A stretch of 64,000 bases of DNA from an uncultured Opitutales bacterium (GCA_944390805.1 CALXQW010000019.1:1-64000), one strand, 5' to 3'. Shown: positions 55,560 through 64,000, counted from the stretch's first letter. Made by a program: numbers and translations. The notes: a model not told the origin generated them from the sequence alone.

Positions 55560-56851
55560 ATGCTCTGGCAATTCTTGCGGTATTCTTCTCTTCGGCGTTG
55601 CTGCTTTCTGCTCCGATAGCTGTGGTTATAGGGTTGTCGGCGCTCGTTGCCATATATGCGGCGGGATTTGACCCGCTCGAGATATGCGCAACGTCTATGC
55701 TGCAAGGAGTTGACAGCTTTGCCCTGCTGGCAATTCCGTTTTTTATTCTATCAGGAATGATAATGGGCAAAGGTTCAATGGCCAAACGCCTGATGGATTT
55801 TGCCTCAGCGCTTGTAAGATTTCTTCCGGGAGGGCTAGCGTATGTAAACACAATAACATGCATGCTATTTGGGGCAATATCGGGAAGCGCAGTGGCTGCG
55901 GTAAGCTCAATAGGCTCTTTCATGATTCCGCAGATGGAGAAGAAATGCTGCGACAAGGAAACGGCAGTAGCAATAACAATCTGTTCGTCTACAACAGGCA
56001 TGCTTATACCGCCAAGCAATATTATGATAGTCTATTCTGTCGCTGTCGGTGGGCTGTCTATCGGCGCGCTTTTTATGGCGGGCATAATTCCAGGAATAGT
56101 GCTTGGAATATGCATTATGGCGGCGAGCTACTTTATTATAAGGAAAAACCGCTCCCCGAAAGAAGGGTCGTTAGACTTCTCCTTAATATGGAGCACTTTT
56201 AGGCGGGCCTTCCTGAGCCTGATGCTTGTAGTTGTGGTGCTGGGAGGAATATTGTGCGGAATCTTTACGGCGACAGAATCGGCAGTAATATCTGTCGTCT
56301 ACGCACTGTTGCTGGAGGTGTTTGTTTATAGGGATATCTCCAGCAAGGAGCTTTTTAAAATATTGGCAGGCGCCGCAGCTACAACCGGGATTGTAATGCT
56401 AATTGTAGCAGCCTCCAGTGCAATGAGCTGGATACTTACTATGACAAACGCCCCTGCAAAGATTGCCGAGGCCTTATCGATATTTGGAGACAGCCGCATT
56501 GCCATACTGATTGTCATAAACATAATATTACTGTTTGTTGGAATGTTTATGGACATGACCCCTGCGGTGCTTATTTTTACGCCAATACTTTTGCCAGTAG
56601 TCAGGGAAATAGGCGTAAGCGACCTTCATTTTGGAATAATTATGATATCTAATTTGTCCATAGGGCTATGCACGCCGCCCGTAGGCACCTGCCTGTTTGT
56701 GGGCTGCGGAGTTGGCAAGACAGACATATCGAGGCTGACTCCAAAAATGTTGCCGTATTTTGCGGCCATGCTTGTGGCGCAGATTCTGGTAACCTTCATT
56801 CCAGACTTGTCAACGGCTCTCCCGGAAATGCTTGGAATGGTATCTGAATAG
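55556..56851 (+). CDS. TRAP transporter large permease (DctM)
   Basis: 431 residues, about 12 membrane segments. Motifs: LAIPFFILSGMIMGKG, FGAISGSAVAAVSSIG, STTGMLIPPSNIMIVYS, and LCTPPVGTCLFVGCGVG near the C-terminus, all typical of DctM. It uses the sodium gradient to import the solute delivered by DctP. It ends the iclR-dctPQM transcript, which converges with djlA. Confidence 0.94.
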   Translation: MNALAILAVFFSSALLLSAPIAVVIGLSALVAIYAAGFDPLEICATSMLQGVDSFALLAIPFFILSGMIMGKGSMAKRLMDFASALVRFLPGGLAYVNTITCMLFGAISGSAVAAVSSIGSFMIPQMEKKCCDKETAVAITICSSTTGMLIPPSNIMIVYSVAVGGLSIGALFMAGIIPGIVLGICIMAASYFIIRKNRSPKEGSLDFSLIWSTFRRAFLSLMLVVVVLGGILCGIFTATESAVISVVYALLLEVFVYRDISSKELFKILAGAAATTGIVMLIVAASSAMSWILTMTNAPAKIAEALSIFGDSRIAILIVINIILLFVGMFMDMTPAVLIFTPILLPVVREIGVSDLHFGIIMISNLSIGLCTPPVGTCLFVGCGVGKTDISRLTPKMLPYFAAMLVAQILVTFIPDLSTALPEMLGMVSE

Positions 56852-56878
56852 AGTAAAGTATGTTGGAAGCGCTAAGAA

Positions 56879-57661
56879 TTAGGCTCCGTATTTTTCTATT
56901 ACGGAGTAGGCGTCGTTTACCTTCTGGAGCTCCTGCTCTAAAACCTTCACGGCAAAATCTCCCAAGCCCTTGCTGCGCAGGACATCAGGATGCAGATCTT
57001 TGCATTTTTGCCTGTATATCTTTTTTACAGAATCTTTGTCGGTTCCAAAATCCACACCCAAGATGGCGTAAGCTTCAGCCAGGGTCATCTGGGAGCCCGA
57101 CGGTTCAGATTCCGATGAAGATTTCTCATCCTTACCTGAAGAGCTGCTCTTTTTAAGGTCGTCTACAACCGATGTTGGTATTCCTAAAATTCTGGCAGCC
57201 TGCCTGAGATAGCCAAATTCAGCATCTCCCGCATTTCCGTCGGCCAAGGCCACCCTTACGAGAACCCTGAAGAATGCCAGCCTTGCATGCGGATGTAAAC
57301 CCTTGCGCGCAAATGCAGATACTATGTCTGAAAAGGAGACATTATTGTTATCTTTAGCCCGCCTGAAATATTCAATAGCCCTCTGGCGCATGCCTGCGCC
57401 AATATTTAAATCTTTAAAGACATTCTCCAAGGCTTCGATTTCAAGCTTGGAGACGGCGCCATCTGCCTTTGCCATCTTTGCGCATGCCGCAAAAAGATGC
57501 GCTATAAAAAAATCGGCATCGGCAGGGCTCATTATCTTTTTTGAGCCCTTGCGCCCCGATACGGAATCTACCGTACAATGGCCTATAGCGCAGCCGACAA
57601 GCGCGCCTATGGGCCCGCCAGCCAAAACTCCAAGTATTGCGCCTAAAAATTTTCCCTTCAT
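56879..57661 (-). CDS. DjlA-like co-chaperone (TerB + J domain)
   Basis: 260 residues. An N-terminal glycine-rich hydrophobic segment (1-30, LGVLAGGPIGALVGCAIG) probably anchors it. A TerB-like helical domain (about 45-165) has MAKADGAVSKLEIEALENVF and VALADGNAGDAEFGYL. A Ser-rich linker leads to a C-terminal J domain (AYAILGVDFGTDKDSVKKIYR) with the HPD motif (LHPDVL) that stimulates DnaK. This order matches E. coli DjlA. Confidence 0.88.
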   Translation of the reverse strand: MKGKFLGAILGVLAGGPIGALVGCAIGHCTVDSVSGRKGSKKIMSPADADFFIAHLFAACAKMAKADGAVSKLEIEALENVFKDLNIGAGMRQRAIEYFRRAKDNNNVSFSDIVSAFARKGLHPHARLAFFRVLVRVALADGNAGDAEFGYLRQAARILGIPTSVVDDLKKSSSSGKDEKSSSESEPSGSQMTLAEAYAILGVDFGTDKDSVKKIYRQKCKDLHPDVLRSKGLGDFAVKVLEQELQKVNDAYSVIEKYGA

Positions 57662-57818
57662 TTCTACGATGCATTAAGTTTTTTTGCCGTAAGCCTCAAG
57701 CAATATTTTTTAAACATAAACAAAAGTATGCAGGCGGCGATAAATTTAATGTGCTGCAAAAAGCAGATTTAGTCTTGAAAGTGGATTCGGGCAATAGTAG
57801 ATGATAGAGAAATAAATT

Positions 57819-58703
57819 ATGAAGAATTTTTCCGGAGTGTGGACGGCGCTTATAACGCCTATGAACGATGATGAATCCGTAAGCTATGCGGATCTTGAAA
57901 GTCTTGTCGAAAGGCAGGTAAAAGGCGGTGTCAGGGGAATAATTCCCGTTGGCACTACGGGTGAGTCCCCCACCCTCGACACGGTCGAGCACCTTGAGGT
58001 GATAAAGCATGTATGCAAGATAAGCGGTGGCCGTATACCCGTTATAGCCGGAACCGGCTCTAACAGCACGCGCGAGGCCGTACATCTTACGCGCGAGGCC
58101 GACGAAGCCGGCGCCGATGGGTTTCTTGTTGTTGCCCCCTATTACAACAAGCCTACGCAAGAAGGTGTATTCCTGCATTTTTCAAAGATAGCTGAATGCA
58201 CGCAAAAGCCCATATTTTTATATTCGATTCCCGGCCGTTGCGGCATAGGCATAGAGAACGACACCGTATTGCGCCTGCGCGAGAAATTTGAGAATATATG
58301 CGTTTTAAAGGAAGCTGGCGGAAAGGCTGAGAAAGTTGCAGATTTGCACTCTCGGGCGGGAGACAAGGTATGCATACTCAGCGGAGACGACGGGCTGACT
58401 CTTGATTTTATGGACAACGGCGCGGAGGGCGTTGTAAGCGTTGCATCGAATATAATTCCGGATGTCATGTCTAATATGGTGGATCTATATCTTAAGGGCA
58501 AGAAGAACGAAGCCCGCAAGATATCGTCGGAACTCAAAGACTTTTTTAAGAATCTATTTGTAGAGCCGAATCCAGTGCCGGCAAAATTTGCCGCCATGAA
58601 GACCGGGCTGATAAAATCAGACTGCGTAAGGCTTCCGCTTTGCAGAATGACGGAAGAACACCAGGCTCTGTTAACTTCAACTATCAAGAATCTCAATCTT
58701 TAA
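57819..58703 (+). CDS. dapA: 4-hydroxy-tetrahydrodipicolinate synthase
   Basis: 294 residues. It condenses pyruvate with aspartate semialdehyde. VGTTGES carries the Thr pair, FLYSIPGRCG the catalytic Tyr, and VLKEAGG the Schiff-base Lys. It is followed after 5 bases by dapB, giving the first two committed steps of lysine and diaminopimelate synthesis in one transcript. No lysine riboswitch fits in the ~150 bases upstream. Confidence 0.95.
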   Translation: MKNFSGVWTALITPMNDDESVSYADLESLVERQVKGGVRGIIPVGTTGESPTLDTVEHLEVIKHVCKISGGRIPVIAGTGSNSTREAVHLTREADEAGADGFLVVAPYYNKPTQEGVFLHFSKIAECTQKPIFLYSIPGRCGIGIENDTVLRLREKFENICVLKEAGGKAEKVADLHSRAGDKVCILSGDDGLTLDFMDNGAEGVVSVASNIIPDVMSNMVDLYLKGKKNEARKISSELKDFFKNLFVEPNPVPAKFAAMKTGLIKSDCVRLPLCRMTEEHQALLTSTIKNLNL

Positions 58704-58708
58704 AAATA

Positions 58709-59437
58709 ATGACAAAGATACTTTTAAATGGAGCAAAAGGCAGGATGGGCATGGCGATAGCCTCGTGCGCAAAAGATTGCGGCGCTGAAATTGCAGCCGC
58801 ATGCGACATGGGAGACGATCCGTCGAAATTCATAGACTCCTGCGATGTAGTCATAGATTTTTCATTTCGCGATGCAACCGCATCTTTGGCTAAGCTTTGC
58901 GCCGAACACTCAAAGCCGCTTGTGATAGGTACAACCGGGCATACCCCGCAACAGAGGGAGGAAATATTGGCCTGCACAAAATCAATTCCGATAGTGTGGG
59001 CGGGCAATTATTCTCTCGGAGTAAATCTGCTAAATTATTTAACGGGGATTGCGGCGTCCATATTGGACAAGTCTTTCGACGTTGAGATTGTGGAGATGCA
59101 CCACAGGCATAAGAAAGACGCTCCAAGCGGAACGGCGGAGAAGCTCATAGATATAGTATTGAACAAACGCGGATTAAACAGGGATGCCTTGCAGTTCGGG
59201 AGAGTCGGCCAGACAGGAGAAAGGCCGGACAATCAAGTTGGCGTACATTCTCTTAGGGGCGGTAGCGTAGTTGGAGACCATTCTGTTATTTTTGCGGCAG
59301 ACGGCGAGCGCGTTGAGCTCACGCACAAGGCGGAAGACCGTAAAATATTTGCGCGCGGCGCCATAAAGGCCGCAGAGTGGGTTATAGGCAAGGCCCCTGC
59401 TCTCTACGGAATGGAAGATGTTCTTGGGTTAAAATAG
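58709..59437 (+). CDS. dapB: 4-hydroxy-tetrahydrodipicolinate reductase
   Basis: 242 residues from ATG 58709; an upstream in-frame ATG lies inside dapA. NGAKGRMGMAIA binds the nicotinamide cofactor, and EMHHRHKKDAPSGTA is the catalytic/substrate signature. IGTTGHTPQ and GRVGQTGERPDNQVGVHSLR are also family motifs. Confidence 0.96.
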   Translation: MTKILLNGAKGRMGMAIASCAKDCGAEIAAACDMGDDPSKFIDSCDVVIDFSFRDATASLAKLCAEHSKPLVIGTTGHTPQQREEILACTKSIPIVWAGNYSLGVNLLNYLTGIAASILDKSFDVEIVEMHHRHKKDAPSGTAEKLIDIVLNKRGLNRDALQFGRVGQTGERPDNQVGVHSLRGGSVVGDHSVIFAADGERVELTHKAEDRKIFARGAIKAAEWVIGKAPALYGMEDVLGLK

Positions 59438-59452
59438 AGTATTGGAGCGGTT

Positions 59453-60064
59453 ATGATAGTGGGCATAAAGGGAATTCTTGCTCGCTCAACTCCGCTAAGC
59501 GCGGTTGTAGAGGCAGGAGGGCTTTTTTACGAACTAACAATTCCTGTTACTACAGCAGAAAAACTCCCGAAGAACGGGAGCGAAGTTTTCTTGCATACTC
59601 TTGCCGTTTACAGGGAGGATTCTCAAACCCTGTATGGATTTGCCACCGCTTATGACAGAGACTTCTTCAAGCTGTTAGTTGAGAAGGTATCTGGAATAGG
59701 GCCGAAGATTGCCATAAACATATTGAGCAGAATGTCTGTTGACACACTGAAATCTGCCATATCGGCAGGCGATGTCAGCATGCTTTCAAAATGCCCAGGT
59801 ATAGGTAAAAAGACGGCGGAAAGAATAGTAATTGAGCTTAGGGACGTACTATTTAAGGGAGGACTTTCCGGACAGCCTGCCTCCGACATCTTTCAGCAGC
59901 AGTCGCAACCTGCCGAGCCTACGGCGTTTTCCGACGCTGTTGCAACGCTTGTGGCGCTTGGGTACAAGCTGCCCGATGCCGACAAGGCTGCAAGAAAGTC
60001 TCTTGAGAAACTCGGCGAAGGTGCCTCAACAGAAGAACTTGTCAAGGCGGCATTGGCCCGCTGA
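59453..60064 (+). CDS. ruvA: Holliday junction helicase subunit RuvA
   Basis: 203 residues. An N-terminal OB-fold (VGIKGILARSTPLSAVV) is followed by two helix-hairpin-helix motifs (VSGIGPKIAINILSRM, CPGIGKKTAERIVIELRD) and a C-terminal RuvB-binding domain (DAVATLVALGYKLPDADKAARK). GGAG precedes the start, 15 bases after dapB. ruvB and ruvC are not adjacent. Confidence 0.96.
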   Translation: MIVGIKGILARSTPLSAVVEAGGLFYELTIPVTTAEKLPKNGSEVFLHTLAVYREDSQTLYGFATAYDRDFFKLLVEKVSGIGPKIAINILSRMSVDTLKSAISAGDVSMLSKCPGIGKKTAERIVIELRDVLFKGGLSGQPASDIFQQQSQPAEPTAFSDAVATLVALGYKLPDADKAARKSLEKLGEGASTEELVKAALAR

Positions 60065-60234
60065 CAAAGATAAGTTCTGCGTAAAAATACAAGAAGTCGT
60101 CCCTTATATTTATAATTCTCTTACGAAGAAGATCGGTTTGAGAATGCCATAATATATAAGCATTTTCTCTCAAAAAGTTGGGCTTGAAAGGAATGCACTT
60201 ACATGCAATACATATGAGCATGAGGTTTGCCCGA

Positions 60235-61749
60235 ATGCATAAAACACATATTTTAATTGCCATTATAAGTTTTGCGCAGTCTATGTTTTTATATGCAGGC
60301 AACAATGTCTTAAACGAATTTGACGTTGTTGTTTACGGGGCAACTCCGGCAGGGATATGCGCTGCTGTAGCCGCAGCAGACCAAGGGGCAAAGACGGTTT
60401 TAATAGAGGAAAAAGATATACCCATAGGCGGAGCTTTTACAAACGGGGCAGATTGCGTGCATGCATCGTCGTACAAATCTTTGTCGAAAAGCCCGAGGGA
60501 ATTTTTCGACCGTGTGTATGCGTATTATTGCAATATATACGGAGAAGATTCCAATCTTATAAGATTGGCAAGCGCTGGCGCCCTACGCGGCGGAAAGTTT
60601 GAGCCTTCCATTGCGGGCAAGATTCTAAACCAGATGATTGGAGCAAGAAAAAATCTTAAACTCATAAAAGATTTTGAGTTAAAGTCTGTAAAAGCAGAAA
60701 ACAGCATTTTGCGCAGCATAAGCGGAATTTTCGAGGGAAAAGAGACATCGATAACGGCAAAAGCATTTGTGGACGCCTCGGACTATCTTGTCTTAGCAAA
60801 GGCGTCGGGAGCAGAATTTCTGCTGGCTAAAGAATCAGAAGAAAAAGCTGAAATAGCTGCAGTAAAAGAGAGCGTATACAATCTGGCTTCATGGCTTGCA
60901 AGAAAGAGAGGAGTGTCTGAATACAATCTGATACTCTCAAGAATTCCCAAAAACAAAGCCGCCATACCAAAAATTTCCGAGGAAGATTTCAAAGGCTTGC
61001 AACCAGCTTTTGGATACGATAGAAAAAGTTTTGTCTACAATTCGCTGCCAAATGGAAAGCTCAGGTTATGCGTAAAATTTAAAATGCCATCGCCAGAGCC
61101 CGATAATCTGCAATCGGCGGAAATTATTGGACTCAAGGCGCATGCGCTTGCCATTGATTTCTTAAAAAAGATTCTTGACGGAACCGTAAAGCTTCCCGAG
61201 GAGCGCCTGAGATTCTTAAGGAACTACGCTCCTGCTGCCGACGAAGCCGCGGCGCGCAAATACAAGAGTTTTATAAATGCTAATCCACCCAGAATAAAGG
61301 CTGAATGCGATATTTCCCTAAAGGATTTGCTGACGCAAAGCGGAAGGATAAAGTCGGACTCTGTCGCAGTTGCTGAGATGTATGCTCCAAAGAAACCTTT
61401 ATCGGAAAAAAGCGGCTCTTCCGCGCCGAAGTCCGAGGCAATAAGAGCAGAAATACCTCTTGCCGCAATGCTTCCCGCCGGCAACGCTCCAAAAAACCTA
61501 TGTGTATGCACAGGCATATCTGCCTCATGCAACGCATACGCGCTACTTAACAACCAATGTTTATTTATGAATCTTGGTGCGGTTGCCGGAACATATGCGG
61601 TGCAGACCGCTAAAGAAATTCAGGCCAGCGGCATGCCTGATATGCCTCCAGATTCTGGCAAGTTGAAAAAAACATTGAAAAGACGCGGCGCAAAAACAGA
61701 CATTTCGGAAAAGATGCCGGAGGTAAAATCTCCAACACCAGCACTTTAA
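60235..61749 (+). CDS. Exported FAD-dependent oxidoreductase
   Basis: 504 residues from ATG 60235, chosen because GAGG lies 9 bases upstream and a good Sec signal (MHKTHILIAIISFAQSMFLYAG) follows; longer in-frame starts to 60178 exist. The FAD-binding Rossmann motif is VVVYGATPAGICAAVAAADQGAKTV, followed by IPIGGAF and VDASDYLVLAKASGAEFL, as in the FAD_oxidored family of Verrucomicrobia and Planctomycetes. The C-terminal NLCVCTGISASCNAYALL contacts the flavin in relatives. Substrate is unknown. Placing a flavoprotein behind a Sec signal needs FAD loading outside the cytoplasm. Confidence 0.75.
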   Translation: MHKTHILIAIISFAQSMFLYAGNNVLNEFDVVVYGATPAGICAAVAAADQGAKTVLIEEKDIPIGGAFTNGADCVHASSYKSLSKSPREFFDRVYAYYCNIYGEDSNLIRLASAGALRGGKFEPSIAGKILNQMIGARKNLKLIKDFELKSVKAENSILRSISGIFEGKETSITAKAFVDASDYLVLAKASGAEFLLAKESEEKAEIAAVKESVYNLASWLARKRGVSEYNLILSRIPKNKAAIPKISEEDFKGLQPAFGYDRKSFVYNSLPNGKLRLCVKFKMPSPEPDNLQSAEIIGLKAHALAIDFLKKILDGTVKLPEERLRFLRNYAPAADEAAARKYKSFINANPPRIKAECDISLKDLLTQSGRIKSDSVAVAEMYAPKKPLSEKSGSSAPKSEAIRAEIPLAAMLPAGNAPKNLCVCTGISASCNAYALLNNQCLFMNLGAVAGTYAVQTAKEIQASGMPDMPPDSGKLKKTLKRRGAKTDISEKMPEVKSPTPAL

Positions 61750-61808
61750 CATTTACGCGCCCTCAGCAATATTTTTTGGAAGAGCGCTTGGCAAAGCTAA
61801 TGGGGAAA

Positions 61809-62102
61809 TTATCCTATAAGCATGAGCAAAATAGCAAGCAGCAAGACCCATAAAAAGCATGAGCACTGGGAACACTGCGCAGAGTAAATATTCTTAAATC
61901 CGCCCCCCGACTGACTTCTTTCAGAATGGACATAGCGCGCAAAAGGATTTTTTGGATTGAAGCGCCCTTGAGAGCTTTCAGCGGAGGAATCATCTGAACA
62001 GATTTCCCATTCGGAATCATCGGAATGTTCAGATTGCGAATCTGACGGACTCGCATCTGTGATTTCCGCTTCCGGATGAATATTGTCGTCAAAATCTCTC
62101 AC
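61809..62102 (-). CDS. Small acidic tail-anchored protein of unknown function
   Basis: 97 residues from GTG 62102. The first ~70 residues are acidic and Ser-rich (ASPSDSQSEHSDDSEWEICSDD), followed by Cys-rich CSQCSC and a C-terminal hydrophobic segment (FLWVLLLAILLMLIG), implying tail-anchoring in the membrane. No strong ribosome binding site. Composition argues for a real gene, but the start is uncertain and no family is recognised. Confidence 0.5.
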   Translation of the reverse strand: MRDFDDNIHPEAEITDASPSDSQSEHSDDSEWEICSDDSSAESSQGRFNPKNPFARYVHSERSQSGGGFKNIYSAQCSQCSCFLWVLLLAILLMLIG

Positions 62103-62131
62103 GCAGAAAAATACAACACGGCGCTCAATAC

Positions 62132-63028
62132 ATGGTCAATATTTATTCTTGCATAAAAATTACGGCGATTGAAAAATTTAGGATATTGAAAATAACAAAA
62201 TTCAGTTCCGACAATCTCTCCAGGTTCAGAACTCTGAACACGGCTCTTCATTATTGTAAGGCACAAACACCAGACGACGCGTCAAAAGCCTTCAATTACG
62301 CTAAGGAACATTCGCTAAATGCTTTTGTTTTAGGAGCAGGCTCAAATGTATTCTTCAAGAATAGGCAGATAAAAAGCCTAGTTATAAAAAATGATCTTCC
62401 AAAATATATAAGAAAGTTGGAGGAAGGCAAAGTAGAGGTTTCTTCGTCTTCTACGATGATGTCGTTCTTAAAGTTTGCATTGGATAACGGATACGATGCC
62501 CCCTACTATCTTGCAAGCGCGCCATGCGAAATTGGCGGAGCTATTGCCATGAATGCAGGAACTGGACCGTCAGAAAAAAAGTATATTTCAGACTATCTTG
62601 AGAGCGTACGATTTCTCGAAAATGGAAAAATTCTGGAGAAGAAAAAGTCCGAGCTGAAATTTGGACACAGAAACTCAGAATTTCTAGAAAAAGACAGAAA
62701 TATTTTTATAATCTCTGCAATATTTAACCTGCCGCAAAAAATTTACAAATCAAACCCCATATCTGCCAGATTAAAGTGGGCAGAAGAAAACCAAGATTTA
62801 CGCTCAAACAACTGCGGATCTTTATGCAACAAATATAGCGCACCAATAATGCGCTTTGCAAGAGCCGTATTTTGCATAGCCCCCGCAGGATTAAGCTCCA
62901 AGAAATTAAATTGGGCAGTTAACAATTCCCCAAACCCGTTTTGGTTAAGACTATTTTTAACTACTTTAAGATTTTTGCATTCTGCCTTCAACAAAAAGCT
63001 GAAGTTTGAAATACGCATAGTAGATTAA
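62132..63028 (+). CDS. murB: Divergent UDP-N-acetylmuramate dehydrogenase (MurB-like)
   Basis: 298 residues. FAD-binding FVLGAGSNVFF and CEIGGAIAMNAG are clear. The later FGHRNSEF holds the Arg of the YRxS motif with Tyr replaced by His. The proton-donor Ser lies in NNCGSLC, the second-substrate segment is LSSKKLNWAVN, and the C-terminal EIRIVD carries the catalytic Glu. The enzyme reduces UDP-GlcNAc-enolpyruvate to UDP-MurNAc. No other mur genes surround it, so it could be the only MurB or a paralog. Confidence 0.75.
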   Translation: MVNIYSCIKITAIEKFRILKITKFSSDNLSRFRTLNTALHYCKAQTPDDASKAFNYAKEHSLNAFVLGAGSNVFFKNRQIKSLVIKNDLPKYIRKLEEGKVEVSSSSTMMSFLKFALDNGYDAPYYLASAPCEIGGAIAMNAGTGPSEKKYISDYLESVRFLENGKILEKKKSELKFGHRNSEFLEKDRNIFIISAIFNLPQKIYKSNPISARLKWAEENQDLRSNNCGSLCNKYSAPIMRFARAVFCIAPAGLSSKKLNWAVNNSPNPFWLRLFLTTLRFLHSAFNKKLKFEIRIVD

Positions 63029-63125
63029 ACTTAACGCAATAACTTGTTTTTATCTTGGCAAAGAAAAACTATACACCATCAAATAAAATAGTGTAAAAAG
63101 GATAATACTTACCGTTCTTGCCGGG

Positions 63126-63162
63126 CAAAAAAAATGCCGCACATTATTGGTGCGGCATTTTT
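63126..63162 (-). terminator. Rho-independent terminator of the lsrF-like gene
   Basis: A 13-bp stem (63130-63142 with 63150-63162, core ATGCCGCAC) and seven-base loop; the minus-strand exit continues into further T residues. Confidence 0.9.
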
Positions 63163-63181
63163 GCTAAACGCTATAAAAGCC

Positions 63182-64000
63182 TTACTTAGACTTAATATCG
63201 TTGTAAAGTTCGAAGGCTCTATCAGGAGAAAAGCCTCTGTGAACAACGGCCCTAACAGCTTGAATCATGGCCGCAGGATCTTCCGCCTGGAATATGTTTC
63301 TGCCCATATCCACGCCGTTTGCACCGTCGTTTATAGCCTTGTAGGCAAGCTCTAGAGCATCTCTTTCTGGAAGTTTTTTACCACCGGCAATTACTATCGG
63401 AACAGGGCATCCGGCAACAACCTTCTCAAACCCTTCGCAATAGTAAGTTTTAACAAATGTTGAACCGTTCTCGGCACAAACGCGGGTTGCCAATCCAAGA
63501 TAGCGGGCGTCGCGGGCGAGATTCTTTCCAACGGCAGTTACTCCAAATGTGGGAATTCCATAACGGTTGCCCATATCGGCAGTCTTAGTCAGGTTACGGA
63601 CTGTGAGAGCCTCGTTCTCGCTGCCTATGGCAACCATCACTGCCATGGCTGCAACGTCCAGACGTATAGCCTCCTCTATGTCCATTACGCATTCGTCGTT
63701 CAAAGAGCCAAGTATGGTTCCGCCGGCACTGTACCTTAAGGCAACGGGCTTGCCGCAATCGGGCGGAACACAAGAGCGCAATACGCCGCGCGTGCACATT
63801 ATACAGTCGGCATGCTTTATAAGAGGAACAACATTCAGATCTATCCTCTCAAGGCCGCTTGTCGGCCCCATGATGTATCCGTGGTCGAAAGCCAACATAA
63901 CGGCGTTGCCGCTGCGCTTGTCGAATATTCTGGACATTCTCTCCTTTATTCCCCAATCGGCATGCTCGAGCCCCTTCATGAAAAAGCTCTTCTTCTTTAC
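63182..64000 (-). CDS. LsrF-like class I aldolase/thiolase, N-terminus off window
   Basis: The frame stays open to the window edge; Met at 63979 is probably internal, because E. coli LsrF has ~28 further N-terminal residues before ALDWG. Matches to LsrF are strong: MLAFDHGY, GPTSGLERIDLN, MCTRGVLRS, KTYYCEGFEKVVAGCPVPIV and GVDMGRNIFQ. The Schiff-base Lys is in KTYY. LsrF ends the breakdown of the phosphorylated signal AI-2, transferring an acetyl group to CoA. No lsrK, lsrR or lsr transporter is in view, so another role is possible. Confidence 0.85.
   Translation of the reverse strand, partial: VKKKSFFMKGLEHADWGIKERMSRIFDKRSGNAVMLAFDHGYIMGPTSGLERIDLNVVPLIKHADCIMCTRGVLRSCVPPDCGKPVALRYSAGGTILGSLNDECVMDIEEAIRLDVAAMAVMVAIGSENEALTVRNLTKTADMGNRYGIPTFGVTAVGKNLARDARYLGLATRVCAENGSTFVKTYYCEGFEKVVAGCPVPIVIAGGKKLPERDALELAYKAINDGANGVDMGRNIFQAEDPAAMIQAVRAVVHRGFSPDRAFELYNDIKSK

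Noticed and set aside
56883-56906. Hairpin CTCCGTA/TACGGAG at the dctM-djlA junction
   Set aside because: It lies in the djlA coding end and has no T run on either side, so it is not supported as a terminator.
57662-57818. Lysine riboswitch before dapA
   Set aside because: Under 160 bases and no recognisable multi-helix junction; only a weak TTGAAA promoter-like motif.

Overview
The window reads as chromosomal DNA of an anaerobic, carbohydrate-degrading bacterium of the PVC superphylum, most likely Verrucomicrobiota. This rests on three things: a ~52-residue basic protein (6918-7076) resembling a family I know only from Chlamydiae and Verrucomicrobia; the anaerobe-type set of flavodiiron protein, rubredoxin and corrinoid methyltransfer genes; and a mix of pectin/rhamnose-type hydrolases with a kdu pathway. 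The phylum call is inference. No phage, insertion sequence, CRISPR array or plasmid gene was found, and coding density is high.

Layout. 1-5.6 kb (minus): secA - lnt - a trypsin-fold protein whose catalytic triad is lost. 5.8-8.9 kb: cysE, the small basic protein, then rubredoxin and flavodiiron protein. 9-15.8 kb (minus): tex, an AMP-ligase/ACP/acyltransferase fusion, and a CBS/DRTGG/DHH pyrophosphatase. 16-20.2 kb: a very large secreted GH106-like rhamnosidase. 20.5-25.1 kb: a small membrane protein, a uracil-DNA glycosylase, TrpB2-type synthase, a PEGA-like lipoprotein and ffh. 25.2-34 kb: two tandem chemoreceptor-like proteins, rplU-rpmA, a secreted GH99/WbsX-like protein, and a third receptor. 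34.2-35.1 kb: nth and tRNA-Gly.

35.6-43.4 kb is the most distinctive part: a Tat-exported Gfo/Idh/MocA oxidoreductase, corrinoid protein, MtaA-like methyltransferase, DUF1638 protein and corrinoid-activating ferredoxin/ASKHA protein on the minus strand, divergent from a second UroD-like protein without the zinc ligands and an AraC regulator. This looks like a corrinoid-dependent demethylation system of unknown substrate, linked to sugar metabolism.

43.4-47.1 kb (minus): SDR, a 57-residue membrane protein, gpsA, a DRE-TIM aldolase-like enzyme and a GNAT protein. Then hpf, a TetR/ABM lipoprotein pair, and at 49.4-56.9 kb an oligouronide unit: GH105 lipoprotein, kduD, kduI, and a divergent IclR regulator with a full TRAP transporter. 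The end carries a djlA-like gene, dapA-dapB-ruvA, a secreted FAD oxidoreductase, a small tail-anchored acidic protein, a divergent MurB-like protein and lsrF, which runs off the window.

How it fits together: exported hydrolases (GH105, GH106-like, GH99-like) would release rhamnose and unsaturated uronates, the TRAP system would import acids, and KduI/KduD would convert them toward 2-keto-3-deoxygluconate. The corrinoid system may deal with methylated groups. Three WspA-type receptors point to surface or nutrient sensing, although no che/wsp partners lie here.
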